This document shows, one piece after another, positions 5,322-12,456 of a stretch of 12,787 nt of DNA (positions are counted from its first letter, which is position 1; each line of letters begins with the position of its first letter). The notes below the pieces were generated by a model. The model was not told the origin of the DNA. It ran no database searches and saw only the letters and a program-made list of their open reading frames with translations. A program made the translations under genes and the position numbers. This DNA comes from Burkholderiales bacterium. Its GTDB lineage: Bacteria; Pseudomonadota; Gammaproteobacteria; Burkholderiales; Usitatibacteraceae. Where the stretch lies: NCBI GenBank assembly GCA_025350945.1, contig JANXWW010000127.1, positions 1 through 12,787 of the forward strand. Direction: 5' to 3'.

Positions 5322-6665
5322 ATGAGCGACTTGTTTTCTACTGATCAAACTGCGCAAAAAATCGCGTCTGTAGCGCAGTCTGATACAAACACACCGCTCG
5401 CCGAACGCCTGCGCCCCCGCACGCTCGCCGATGTGATCGGCCAGGAACATCTTACTGGCGCGGGCATGCCACTGCGCATCGCGTTCGAATCTGGCAAACC
5501 GCATTCGATGATTTTGTGGGGCCCGCCGGGTGTCGGTAAGACGACCATTGCACGGCTGATGGCGACTGCATTTGAGGCCGATTTTATTGCGCTCTCGGCG
5601 GTGCTATCCGGTGTAAAAGAAATTCGCGAAGCCATTGAGCGCGCGACGATGAATCGACATAATTTAAATCGCCGCACGATTTTATTTGTTGATGAAGTAC
5701 ATCGATTCAACAAAAGCCAGCAGGATGCCTTTCTGCCGCATGTGGAATCTGGGCTCGTCACATTTATTGGTGCCACCACTGAGAATCCATCGTTCGAATT
5801 GAACAACGCGTTACTGTCGCGTGCGGCGGTTTATGTGTTGAAATCGCTCGATGATACCGCGCTACATACCATGCTAAGAATGGCTCTGGGCGCGGTTCTT
5901 CAGGGCATTAATGTGCCGGACGCCACCGCAAGCCATCTTGTTGCCATGGCCGATGGTGATGGTCGGCGCTTGTTAAATCTGGTCGAACAATTGGCGACTG
6001 CGGTGGAGAATAAAAAAGTATCGAGTGTCGATGTACCGTTCGTTGAAAGCGTTCTCGCACGCGCGGCGAAACGATTCGATAAAGGCGGTGATAATTTTTA
6101 CGATCAGATTTCAGCCCTGCATAAAAGCGTGCGTGGCTCCGATCCCGATGCATCGCTGTACTGGTTTTGTCGCATGCTCGATGGCGGTGCTGATCCGCGT
6201 TATCTGGCGCGGCGCTTGATTCGCATGGCGACGGAAGATATCGGTCTCGCCGATCCGCGCGCGCTCGACATGACGATCACCGCTGCGGCTGTTTATGAAC
6301 GCCTGGGCTCACCCGAAGGTGAATTGGCGCTGGCGGAAGCGGTGATTTATTTGGCAGTCGCCGCAAAATCAAATGCCGTTTATGCGGCGTATAACGAAGT
6401 GCGGGCGTTCATTAAACAGGATGAATCGCGCCCCGTGCCGATGCATATTCGCAATGCGCCTACCAAGCTGATGAAAACGCTCGGCATGGGCGCGAATTAT
6501 CGTTATGCGCATCAAGAGGAGGGCGCTTATGCTGCGGGCGAAACTTATTTGCCCGACGGTATTGAAAAGCCAAACTGGTACCGCCCGACCGATCGCGGGC
6601 TTGAAGCCAAGATTCAAGAAAAACTTGCGCAATTGCGCGAGCTTGATTCAAAATACAAGAAATGA
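5322..6665 (+). CDS. rarA: Replication-associated recombination AAA+ ATPase RarA (MgsA)
   Basis: RarA is a tetrameric AAA+ ATPase related to clamp loaders and WRNIP1/Mgs1. It acts at stalled replication forks with SSB. The 447 residues match the usual family length. Visible motifs are the N-terminal PLAERLRPRTLADVIGQEHL (about 25-44), Walker A GPPGVGKTT (67-75), Walker B ILFVDEVHRF (120-129), sensor 1 GATTENPSFE (150-159) with the arginine finger in LLSRA (about 167), and the C-terminal tetramerisation part with LYWFCRMLDGGADPRYLARR. An early LFSTD motif may help contact partners. The ATG at 5322 gives the expected start MSDLF, but no good Shine-Dalgarno lies upstream (GGCTCTAAGCG), suggesting weak or leader-dependent translation. 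serS follows downstream, a neighbour pair common in proteobacteria, but a 334-bp spacer with a repeat element separates them. Confidence 0.97.
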   Translation: MSDLFSTDQTAQKIASVAQSDTNTPLAERLRPRTLADVIGQEHLTGAGMPLRIAFESGKPHSMILWGPPGVGKTTIARLMATAFEADFIALSAVLSGVKEIREAIERATMNRHNLNRRTILFVDEVHRFNKSQQDAFLPHVESGLVTFIGATTENPSFELNNALLSRAAVYVLKSLDDTALHTMLRMALGAVLQGINVPDATASHLVAMADGDGRRLLNLVEQLATAVENKKVSSVDVPFVESVLARAAKRFDKGGDNFYDQISALHKSVRGSDPDASLYWFCRMLDGGADPRYLARRLIRMATEDIGLADPRALDMTITAAAVYERLGSPEGELALAEAVIYLAVAAKSNAVYAAYNEVRAFIKQDESRPVPMHIRNAPTKLMKTLGMGANYRYAHQEEGAYAAGETYLPDGIEKPNWYRPTDRGLEAKIQEKLAQLRELDSKYKK

Positions 6666-6774
6666 AAACGAATCTTACTTATCGATTGCCTGTTCAGGTT
6701 TACCTGGACGGCAACCCCTCCAGCCGCTCCTCTCGGATCGTCCTCTCACGATCTCGTTAGCGCTGGCTCTGCCG

Positions 6775-6790
6775 TTGTAATTTCCGAGCG
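6775..6790 (+). repeat. Degenerate solo copy of the repeat-element end
   Basis: TTGTAATTTCCGAGCG here closely matches TTGTCATTCCGAGCG at 6831-6845, differing by one base and one inserted T. It is in the same orientation 56 bp away and has no recognisable partner arm. It may be a remnant of an older insertion or a partial duplication of the neighbouring element. Confidence 0.4.
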
Positions 6791-6831
6791 AAGGCGTGCG
6801 CTCAACCAATCACCGTTCCCCACTTTAGAGT

Positions 6832-6945
6832 TGTCATTCCGAGCGGCTTCATGCGAGGAATCTGCTGTTGAACTTGCCAAAATTTTTATTGCACAGAACA
6901 GCAGATTCTTCGTTGCATAAAGCAAAGGCGCTCCTCAGAATGACA
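6832..6945. repeat. Palindromic intergenic repeat element (REP/MITE-like), about 114 bp
   Basis: The outer ends TGTCATTCCGAG (6832-6843) and CTCAGAATGACA (6934-6945) are complementary apart from one G/T position. The inner arms 6854-6869 and 6897-6912 form a 16-position stem, including a perfect 12-bp GAATCTGCTGTT core, around an AT-rich 27-nt centre. Sequence between outer and inner arms also aligns imperfectly. The GTCATTCCGAG...GAGGAATCT pattern resembles, from memory, a family of dispersed repeats in many bacterial genomes. There is no coding capacity, so spread would need a transposase acting in trans. It lies upstream of serS and may form a strong hairpin when transcribed. Confidence 0.75.
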
Positions 6946-6999
6946 GTTTTAGATAGCGGGGATAGTTGAATAATCAGAATTAAATATTAGGAAATCATC

Positions 7000-8277
7000 A
7001 TGCTAGACCTCCAACAACTCCGCAAAGATTTACCCACCGTTATCAATGGATTAGCGCGACGCCATGTTGTGTTTGACGAGGCGCAATTTCGCGCGCTTGA
7101 AGACGAACGCAAAAAACGCCAGATTGAAACCGAAGAATTGCAAGCCAAGCGCAACGCCGCCTCAAAACAAATCGGCATGATGAAAGCCAAAGGTGAAGAC
7201 ACCACCACTGTCATGGCGGAAGTCGCAGGCTGGGGCGATATTCAAAAAGCGAATGAAGTTGCACTCGGTGAATTGCAGGAAAAGCTGAATCAATTTCTAC
7301 GCCAAATTCCCAACATTCCCCACGCCGACGTGCCCGTTGGAAAGTCAGAGCTCGACAACGTAGAAGTACGCAAATGGGGCACGCCGAAAACATTTAATTT
7401 CACGGTTAAAGATCATGTGGATATCGGCGAAGCGCTCGGCGGCATCGATTTCGAAACGGCTGCAAAGCTAAGCGGGGCGCGGTTCTCGGTGCTGCGTGGC
7501 AGTGTAGCGCGGCTGCATCGGGCGCTGGCGCAATTCATGTTGAACACGCACACATTGGAGCATGGTTATACGGAAGTGTATGTGCCATATATGGTGAACG
7601 ATCATTGCATCGATGGCGTGACCAATCTTGAAAAATTTCGCGATGATGGTTTCAAAATCGATGGTCGCGACATGTATTTGATTCCGACTGCCGAAGTACC
7701 GGTGACCAATTTTGTGCGTGATGAAATCGTCGATGCAAAACAATTGCCGATGAAATTCGCCTGCCACACACCATGCTTTCGCTCGGAAGCCGGTAGCTAC
7801 GGCAAAGACACGCGCGGCATGATTCGTCAGCATCAATTCGATAAGGTCGAGATCGTGCAAATTGTTGCGCCGGAAAATTCGCTAGCGGCACATGAAGAGC
7901 TTACGCGGCATGCGGAAACAATTTTGCAAAAACTGGAATTGCCGTATCGCACGATGCTGCTCTGCACCGGCGATATAGGTTTTGCAAGTGCCAAGACTTA
8001 CGATCTCGAAGTCTGGCTGCCTGCGCAAAACACCTATCGTGAAATCTCATCGTGCTCGCTGTACGAGGCTTTCCAGGCGCGGCGCATGATGGCGCGCGTC
8101 AAAAATCAGCAAGGCAAAACCGAATATTTGCACACCATCAACGGTTCGGGTTTGGCCGTCGGGCGTACACTCGTGGCGATTCTGGAAAACTATCAAAACG
8201 CCGATGGTAGCGTGACGATACCAACCGTGCTGGTGCCGTATATGGGTGGCGTGACGAAGCTGGAAATGCCGAAATAA
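7000..8277 (+). CDS. serS: Seryl-tRNA synthetase
   Basis: This class II aminoacyl-tRNA synthetase charges tRNA-Ser, and tRNA-Sec for selenocysteine synthesis where present, with serine using ATP in the cytoplasm. The 425 residues fit the bacterial length. The N-terminal long coiled-coil arm that holds the tRNA extra arm covers about residues 27-100. The catalytic core shows LIPTAEVP (227-234, substrate-binding TxE), motif 2 FRSEAGSYGKDTRGMIRQHQF (from 260, written here by its first residues FRSEAG) and motif 3 GSGLAVGRTLVAILEN (382-397). The ATG at 7000 has AGGA (6989-6992) 7 nt upstream and gives the typical start MLDLQQLRKD. One oddity is EISSCSLYEAFQARR (348-362), where most bacterial SerS have Asn after CS. 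It is read on + and converges with mltF, with a palindromic element between the two stops. Confidence 0.97.
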   Translation: MLDLQQLRKDLPTVINGLARRHVVFDEAQFRALEDERKKRQIETEELQAKRNAASKQIGMMKAKGEDTTTVMAEVAGWGDIQKANEVALGELQEKLNQFLRQIPNIPHADVPVGKSELDNVEVRKWGTPKTFNFTVKDHVDIGEALGGIDFETAAKLSGARFSVLRGSVARLHRALAQFMLNTHTLEHGYTEVYVPYMVNDHCIDGVTNLEKFRDDGFKIDGRDMYLIPTAEVPVTNFVRDEIVDAKQLPMKFACHTPCFRSEAGSYGKDTRGMIRQHQFDKVEIVQIVAPENSLAAHEELTRHAETILQKLELPYRTMLLCTGDIGFASAKTYDLEVWLPAQNTYREISSCSLYEAFQARRMMARVKNQQGKTEYLHTINGSGLAVGRTLVAILENYQNADGSVTIPTVLVPYMGGVTKLEMPK

Positions 8278-8304
8278 TTAGCGTTCCCGACATCTTCAAA
8301 AAAG

Positions 8305-8447
8305 TTCGTCATCCCGGCGAAGGCCGGGATCCAGTCCATACAAAATAATATTCCGAAGGAATTATTTTAGTTTTAAAAAACTAAGCTAATTCCCTACGGT
8401 CACTTGTTACAACGGAACTGGGTCCCGGCCTCCGCCGGGATGACGAA
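8305..8447. mobile_element. 143-bp MITE/BIME-like element with 31-bp terminal inverted repeats
   Basis: The left arm 8305-8335 and right arm 8417-8447 are complementary at 29 of 31 positions. Each arm is also a hairpin by itself: ATCCCGGC/GCCGGGAT at 8311-8330 with a GAAG loop, and TCCCGGC/GCCGGGA at 8423-8440. The 81-bp centre is AT-rich and contains further inverted repeats (around AAATAAT/ATTATTT and TAGTTT/AAACTA). Ends read TTCGTCATCCCGG and CCGGGATGACGAA. This fits a pair of REP-like units in opposite orientation, which are mobilised in trans in systems with a RAYT transposase; no transposase is present here. No clear target-site duplication is seen. It fills the gap between the convergent serS and mltF ends and may terminate transcription from both sides. 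Confidence 0.8.
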
Positions 8448-8452
8448 TGAAC

Positions 8453-9979
8453 TTAATTTTTCGTTTGATTTTTAGTTTGTGCATTCAAGCGGCGCTTTGA
8501 TGACGTCGCGAGTTCGTTCTCTTCCTGTAACGCCATGAAACTTTCATCAACGTCCAGCGGCGTTTCCAGCTTGGTCAAAATATCCGCATAGTTGCGAATA
8601 TTTTCCACGAACTGCACGGCTTCTTCGCCGCGTGCATAGCCGTGTTTGAGCGATTCATAGATCGCGGGCTCATGTAGCTTCGGATACGCTTTTCGCACAT
8701 CCAGCCACGAGTCGGCATTCATTTTTAATCGGGCCGCGAGTATGCGCGCATCCTCCAAGTGACCGTAACCCTGGTTGTAGGCGGCCAGCGCCAGCCAAGT
8801 CCGATCAGGCTCGGTGATGCGTTCGGGCACCGTCTCGCGCAGTTTAAGCAAATATTTTGCGCCGCCCACAATTGATTCACGCGCGTCCAGACGGTTCTTC
8901 ACGCCCATGCGATCTGCGGTATCGTCTGTGAGCATCATTAAGCCTCGCACGCCCGTTGGCGAGGTCGCAAATGGGTCCCAATGCGATTCTTGATAGCCGA
9001 CTGCCGCCAGCAATCGCCAATCAATGCCCGTGAGTCGTTGCGCTTCATGAAAATGCGGCCGCAGTTTTGGTAGCACGGACTCGATTTTTTCAATCACTGC
9101 TTCGGCATCAACTGACTGTATGCGATTGATGTGTCCGTAATAGCGATCCAACAATCGCGCCAGCGTGCCGTTGTTGCGAATCTTGTCAAAAAACGCGAGC
9201 GTTGACTGTTGCAAATCATAATCCGCCACGCTCGAAAACGCCCACGCCACTTTGCGTTCACGGCCGACGTTAAACGCGGGGGCAAGATCGGGATGAAGAC
9301 GTTTTCCAATCGCAAAAGCAGATGTATCTAAAATGGCAAAATCAACAGCACCAGTAGATGTGGAATCAACTTGCCTGAGCAATTCATCAGGGTCGGTATT
9401 TTGCGGCAGCGCTTCAATGCTGAAGCTGGGGTAGTCGCCAGTGAGATCGCGCAATACATCATGCGCGGGCGTGTCCGCCACCACCGCTACCCGCTTGCCA
9501 ATTACGTCGCGCATCGTTTTGGGCTTTGTGTCGCTTGCGCGATAAATCAATTGATACTGCACCGATTGATAACTGGGCCCAAACGCAAACTGCTGGCGAA
9601 GTTCCGGCGTCGGCATCATACCTGCGGCGGCGATATGGCCGCGTCCTTCGGTAAGTGAAAGTGCTAACGCGTTATAACTCGGCGCGACCACAAACTTTGG
9701 TCGTGCGCCTATTTCCTGCGCAAACAACGTGGCCAGATCGTGCTCGAATCCGGTTTGAGATTCATCGGCACGCTTACCGGCAACCGGAATTTCTTGCGTG
9801 GTAGTCGGACCGCGCAGCGTGAGAAAAATAATTTCGCCCGTTTCGCGTGGCGCTTTCAATGGCGTGCGCAACCACTTTGGCGCGTAATTGGTATTACGAA
9901 TACTGACCGTCACCGCGCCGATGAGTGCGACGACGATTGCCGTAACAGATAATCCGATAATGACGGTTTTGCTGGACAT
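8453..9979 (-). CDS. mltF: Membrane-bound lytic murein transglycosylase F (MltF-like)
   Basis: MltF-type enzymes cleave the MurNAc-GlcNAc bond of peptidoglycan in the periplasm, forming 1,6-anhydro-MurNAc, with a solute-binding-like domain regulating activity. Here a hydrophobic N-terminus (about residues 5-27, VIIGLSVTAIVVALIGAV) serves as anchor or signal. A bacterial extracellular solute-binding family 3 domain follows (about 45-280, with GFEHDLATLFA and IAAAGMMPT). The SLT domain (about 310-430) has catalytic Glu at about 331 in YQESHWDP, then SPTGVRGLMMLT and ALAAYNQGYGH. The ATG at 9979 gives 508 residues, close to the usual length; an in-frame TTG at 10018 would add 13 unlikely residues and overlap the upstream gene. 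No clear Shine-Dalgarno precedes the ATG. The gene is 28 bp downstream of the oxidoreductase gene, so it is probably co-transcribed. The tail after about 480 is polar and family-atypical. Confidence 0.9.
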   Translation of the reverse strand: MSSKTVIIGLSVTAIVVALIGAVTVSIRNTNYAPKWLRTPLKAPRETGEIIFLTLRGPTTTQEIPVAGKRADESQTGFEHDLATLFAQEIGARPKFVVAPSYNALALSLTEGRGHIAAAGMMPTPELRQQFAFGPSYQSVQYQLIYRASDTKPKTMRDVIGKRVAVVADTPAHDVLRDLTGDYPSFSIEALPQNTDPDELLRQVDSTSTGAVDFAILDTSAFAIGKRLHPDLAPAFNVGRERKVAWAFSSVADYDLQQSTLAFFDKIRNNGTLARLLDRYYGHINRIQSVDAEAVIEKIESVLPKLRPHFHEAQRLTGIDWRLLAAVGYQESHWDPFATSPTGVRGLMMLTDDTADRMGVKNRLDARESIVGGAKYLLKLRETVPERITEPDRTWLALAAYNQGYGHLEDARILAARLKMNADSWLDVRKAYPKLHEPAIYESLKHGYARGEEAVQFVENIRNYADILTKLETPLDVDESFMALQEENELATSSKRRLNAQTKNQTKN

Positions 9980-10007
9980 GCGAAGCGCGGGTTGGTAATT
10001 AAAATTG

Positions 10008-10994
10008 CTACGGCACAATCACCAGCTTGCCCGTCGCCTTGCGGGCGAGCAAATCATTCAGCGCGAGTGGGGTTTCGTCGAGTGAGTACACGCGCGAAAC
10101 GTGCGGACGGATTTTCCCCTCGCCCATCCAGCCCATCATCTCGGCAATGCCTGCCATATTCGCTTTCGGTTCGCGTTTCACAAATTCGCCCCAGAATACG
10201 CCCGCAATCGATGCACCTTTGAGTAGCGCCAAATTCCACGGCAGTGCAGGAATCTCACCATTCGCAAAACCAATCACAAGGTAACGACCACGCCACGCAA
10301 TGGAGCGAAATGCGGGCTCGGCGAATTTTCCGCCGACCGGATCGAATACCACGTCAACACCTTTGCTTCTGTTCGCGCCACCGGTCTCACGCTTCAGTGC
10401 TTCGCGCAAATCTTCGGCTTCATAATTAATCAATACATCTGCACCATGTTTTTTGCAAAGTTCAAGTTTTTCAGTGGACGATGCCGCCGCAATTACACGC
10501 GCGCCAATCGCTTTGCCAATTTCAACGGCAGCCAATCCTACACCGCCGGCCGCACCGAGCACCAGCATGGTCTCGCCCGCTTTCAACGCCGCACGATCAC
10601 GCACCGCGTGCCAGGCTGTGCCATAAGCGAGCGTGAAGGTCGCAGCGATGTTGTAGTCCAGTTTTTCTGGCATCGGCATGGTTGCAGCAGCAGGCGCAAT
10701 GACTTCTTCGGCGAATCCTCCCACACCACAAAACGCCACCACACGATCACCCGCGCGCACATGCGTCACACCATCACCCACTGAAATCACATCGCCAGCA
10801 ATCTCGGCACCGGGCGAAAAAGGGAAGGGCGGCTTTAACTGATATTTGCCCTGCACCATCAACGCATCCGGAAAATTCACGCCCGCGGCTTTCACGCGGA
10901 TGCGCACTTCACCTGCGCCGGGCTCGCGCGCGGCAATGTTTTCAATAACAAGTTGATCCGGTGTTCCCCACTGATGACAAAGTACGGCTCGCAT
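10008..10994 (-). CDS. Zinc-independent medium-chain NADPH:quinone oxidoreductase family protein
   Basis: This is a 328-residue MDR-superfamily oxidoreductase. The N-terminal GroES-like substrate domain (about 1-125) contains AGVNFPDALMVQGKYQ and PGAEIAG. The Rossmann domain (about 130-270) carries the NADPH-binding LGAAGGVGLAAVEIGKAIG (146-164). The zinc ligands of alcohol dehydrogenases are not apparent, which favours quinone oxidoreductase or enoyl reductase-like activity; the actual substrate cannot be told. The ATG at 10994 is preferred over an upstream in-frame start at 11099, because GGAG lies 7 nt before it and the first residues MRAVLCHQWG are the family start. It is divergent from ispD and precedes mltF by 28 bp, a likely operon although no functional link is obvious. 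Confidence 0.92.
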   Translation of the reverse strand: MRAVLCHQWGTPDQLVIENIAAREPGAGEVRIRVKAAGVNFPDALMVQGKYQLKPPFPFSPGAEIAGDVISVGDGVTHVRAGDRVVAFCGVGGFAEEVIAPAAATMPMPEKLDYNIAATFTLAYGTAWHAVRDRAALKAGETMLVLGAAGGVGLAAVEIGKAIGARVIAAASSTEKLELCKKHGADVLINYEAEDLREALKRETGGANRSKGVDVVFDPVGGKFAEPAFRSIAWRGRYLVIGFANGEIPALPWNLALLKGASIAGVFWGEFVKREPKANMAGIAEMMGWMGEGKIRPHVSRVYSLDETPLALNDLLARKATGKLVIVP

Positions 10995-11037
10995 CTGAAT
11001 TCTCCGAAAATTTGTTTTATCTGTCAGAAGGTTAGCA

Positions 11038-11073
11038 CGTGAATCATCGCTCGCTGCGATTGAGTAATTCACG
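11038..11073. promoter_or_regulatory. Nested inverted repeat in the divergent oxidoreductase/ispD control region
   Basis: CGTGAAT (11038-11044) and ATTCACG (11067-11073) form a 7-bp inverted repeat enclosing a smaller ATCGC/GCGAT pair. It lies in the 123-bp gap between the divergent starts at 10994 and 11118. A -10-like GATAAT (11075-11080) abuts it in the ispD direction, but no good -35 was found. The position suits an operator controlling either gene; the regulator is unknown. Confidence 0.4.
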
Positions 11074-11117
11074 CGATAATCAACAAAACGAATTAACAAG
11101 ATTGGATTTAAATCGGT

Positions 11118-11813
11118 ATGAGTTCAAAAATAATCGCGCTAATTCCCGCCGCCGGAACGGGCACGCGCCTGGGTGACAGTTTGCCCAAACAATACCTCGA
11201 TATTAATGGGGCACCATTGATTGTGCATACGCTGCAAGCATTGGCGCGCGTATTGCGAATCGAAAAAATTATCGTCGTGCTATCGCCTGAAGACCAGCAC
11301 TGGCGAGGCCTCGTGGCCAATGGTGGTTCAGCATGGCAGGCGCTTTCAGCGCGTGTTGAGACCATTAATGTCGGTGGAAAATCGCGGCGCGATAGCGTGC
11401 TAAACGGTTTGAACGCCATTGAATTTAAAGATCAATGGATCATGGTGCATGACGCCGCGCGCCCTTGCATTCGCAGTGAATTGGTTGAACAATTTATTGA
11501 CGAGCTGGAAAATGATTCTGTCGGCGGATTATTGGCGCTGCCATTGTCAGACACGATCAAGCTCGACGATGGAAATTTGCGCGTTGCCAAAACGCTGTCG
11601 CGTGAAAATATCTGGCGCGCACAAACGCCGCAGATGTTTAAATTTGATCTGCTGCGAAAAGCATTGACGGCCTCGCCAAATGCGACCGATGAAGCCGAAG
11701 CCATTGAAGCATGCGGCCATCAACCTAAGCTGGTGATGGGTGACAGCGCGAATTTAAAAGTCACATATGCAACGGATTTGAAGCTGGCGAAAATGTTACT
11801 AAGTGAAAGTTGA
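11118..11813 (+). CDS. ispD: 2-C-methyl-D-erythritol 4-phosphate cytidylyltransferase
   Basis: IspD catalyses the third step of the MEP isoprenoid pathway, joining CTP and MEP to give CDP-ME plus pyrophosphate in the cytoplasm. The 231 residues match the family. The nucleotide-binding loop PAAGTGTRLGDSLPKQY (10-26) carries the expected catalytic Arg17 and Lys24. GGKSRRDSVLNGL (87-99) and VHDAARPC (110-117) are the other conserved family blocks, followed by the TPQMF motif (about 170) and DEAEA. The start MSSKIIALIPAAG fits the family, but the ribosome binding site is weak. It is followed 16 bp later by ispF, a typical MEP operon. It is separate from ispF, unlike the fused IspDF of many alphaproteobacteria. 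Confidence 0.97.
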   Translation: MSSKIIALIPAAGTGTRLGDSLPKQYLDINGAPLIVHTLQALARVLRIEKIIVVLSPEDQHWRGLVANGGSAWQALSARVETINVGGKSRRDSVLNGLNAIEFKDQWIMVHDAARPCIRSELVEQFIDELENDSVGGLLALPLSDTIKLDDGNLRVAKTLSRENIWRAQTPQMFKFDLLRKALTASPNATDEAEAIEACGHQPKLVMGDSANLKVTYATDLKLAKMLLSES

Positions 11814-11829
11814 AAAAAAGGAAACATAA

Positions 11830-12315
11830 ATGTCAACAATCAGAATCGGTCATGGCTTCGATGTGCACCAATTAGTCGTAGGCCGCAAATGCATTATCGG
11901 CGGTGTCGATATCGCTTTTGATCGCGGCCTGCTCGGGCATTCAGATGCCGATGTATTGCTACACGCCATTTGCGATGCGCTATTAGGTGCGGCGGCACTG
12001 GGCGACATCGGTAAACATTTCCCGGACACCGACGCAAAATTCAAGGGCATTAACAGTCGTGAATTATTGCGTCACGTCGGCACGCTGATAAAAAGTAACG
12101 GCTTCGACATCAATAATATTGACGCAACAATTATTGCCCAAGCACCCAAAATGGCACCGCATATTTCGCAAATGGTGAGCAATATCGCTAGCGACTTGGC
12201 GCTGGACATTTCTCAAGTCAATGTGAAAGCAACCACGACTGAAAAACTTGGTTTTACCGGGCGAGGTGAGGGGATTGCGGCGGAGGCGGTGTGTTTGTTG
12301 AGCGTTGTTAGATAA
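11830..12315 (+). CDS. ispF: 2-C-methyl-D-erythritol 2,4-cyclodiphosphate synthase
   Basis: IspF is a trimeric zinc enzyme of the MEP pathway that converts CDP-ME 2-phosphate to MEcPP with release of CMP. At 161 residues it has the normal length. The metal ligands are visible as Asp11 and His13 in GHGFDVHQL and His45 in HSDADVLLHA (37-46). DIGKHFPDTD (59-68) is the flexible substrate loop, and TTTEKLGFTGRGEGIAAEAV near the end carries the CDP-binding TTTE. AAGGA (11818-11822) gives a good ribosome binding site before the ATG. The gene is 16 bp after ispD and is the last of its operon, ended by the symmetric terminator. Confidence 0.98.
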   Translation: MSTIRIGHGFDVHQLVVGRKCIIGGVDIAFDRGLLGHSDADVLLHAICDALLGAAALGDIGKHFPDTDAKFKGINSRELLRHVGTLIKSNGFDINNIDATIIAQAPKMAPHISQMVSNIASDLALDISQVNVKATTTEKLGFTGRGEGIAAEAVCLLSVVR

Positions 12316-12397
12316 AGCGGGACAGCGGTGGCGCGTATTTGAATCTGGTAAATAGCTGGAAATGCCCGTTGAGCGTAGACTTTGGCCTTTGAAGAAA

Positions 12398-12434
12398 AAA
12401 ATAAAAAACCGGGCGACGCCCGGTTTTTTATTTT
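12398..12434. terminator. Symmetric bidirectional intrinsic terminator between ispF and acnA
   Basis: CCGGGC (12409-12414) and GCCCGG (12418-12423) form a GC stem with a GAC loop. The flanks are AAAATAAAAAA on the left and TTTTTTATTTT on the right, perfect complements, giving 17 paired positions and a T-run on both strands. It sits between the convergent stops of ispF (12315) and acnA (12457), so it can serve both. Confidence 0.93.
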
Positions 12435-12456
12435 GATGGCAAGGCACAAAATATTT

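Larger units (their letters stand above)
6666..6999. other. Spacer between rarA and serS; no gene seen
   Basis: This 334-bp gap has no supportable gene. The first part (6666-6774) holds only short inverted repeats, for example GATCGT/ACGATC at 6736-6753. The middle and right parts hold a solo repeat end (6775-6790) and a palindromic element (6832-6945). The serS ribosome binding site AGGA (6989-6992) closes the region. No clear intrinsic terminator with a T-run follows rarA. Confidence 0.6.

Noticed and set aside
5345..5806. Open frame of 153 codons opposite rarA
   Set aside because: It is the antisense shadow of a gene with clear AAA+ motifs; no independent coding evidence.
9980..10018. TTG start at 10018 for mltF, overlapping the oxidoreductase gene
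   Set aside because: It adds 13 polar residues before the membrane segment and has no better ribosome binding site; ATG at 9979 gives the expected N-terminus.
11432..11704. Minus-strand open frame opposite ispD
   Set aside because: It is antisense to a conserved enzyme and has no start signal or family resemblance.
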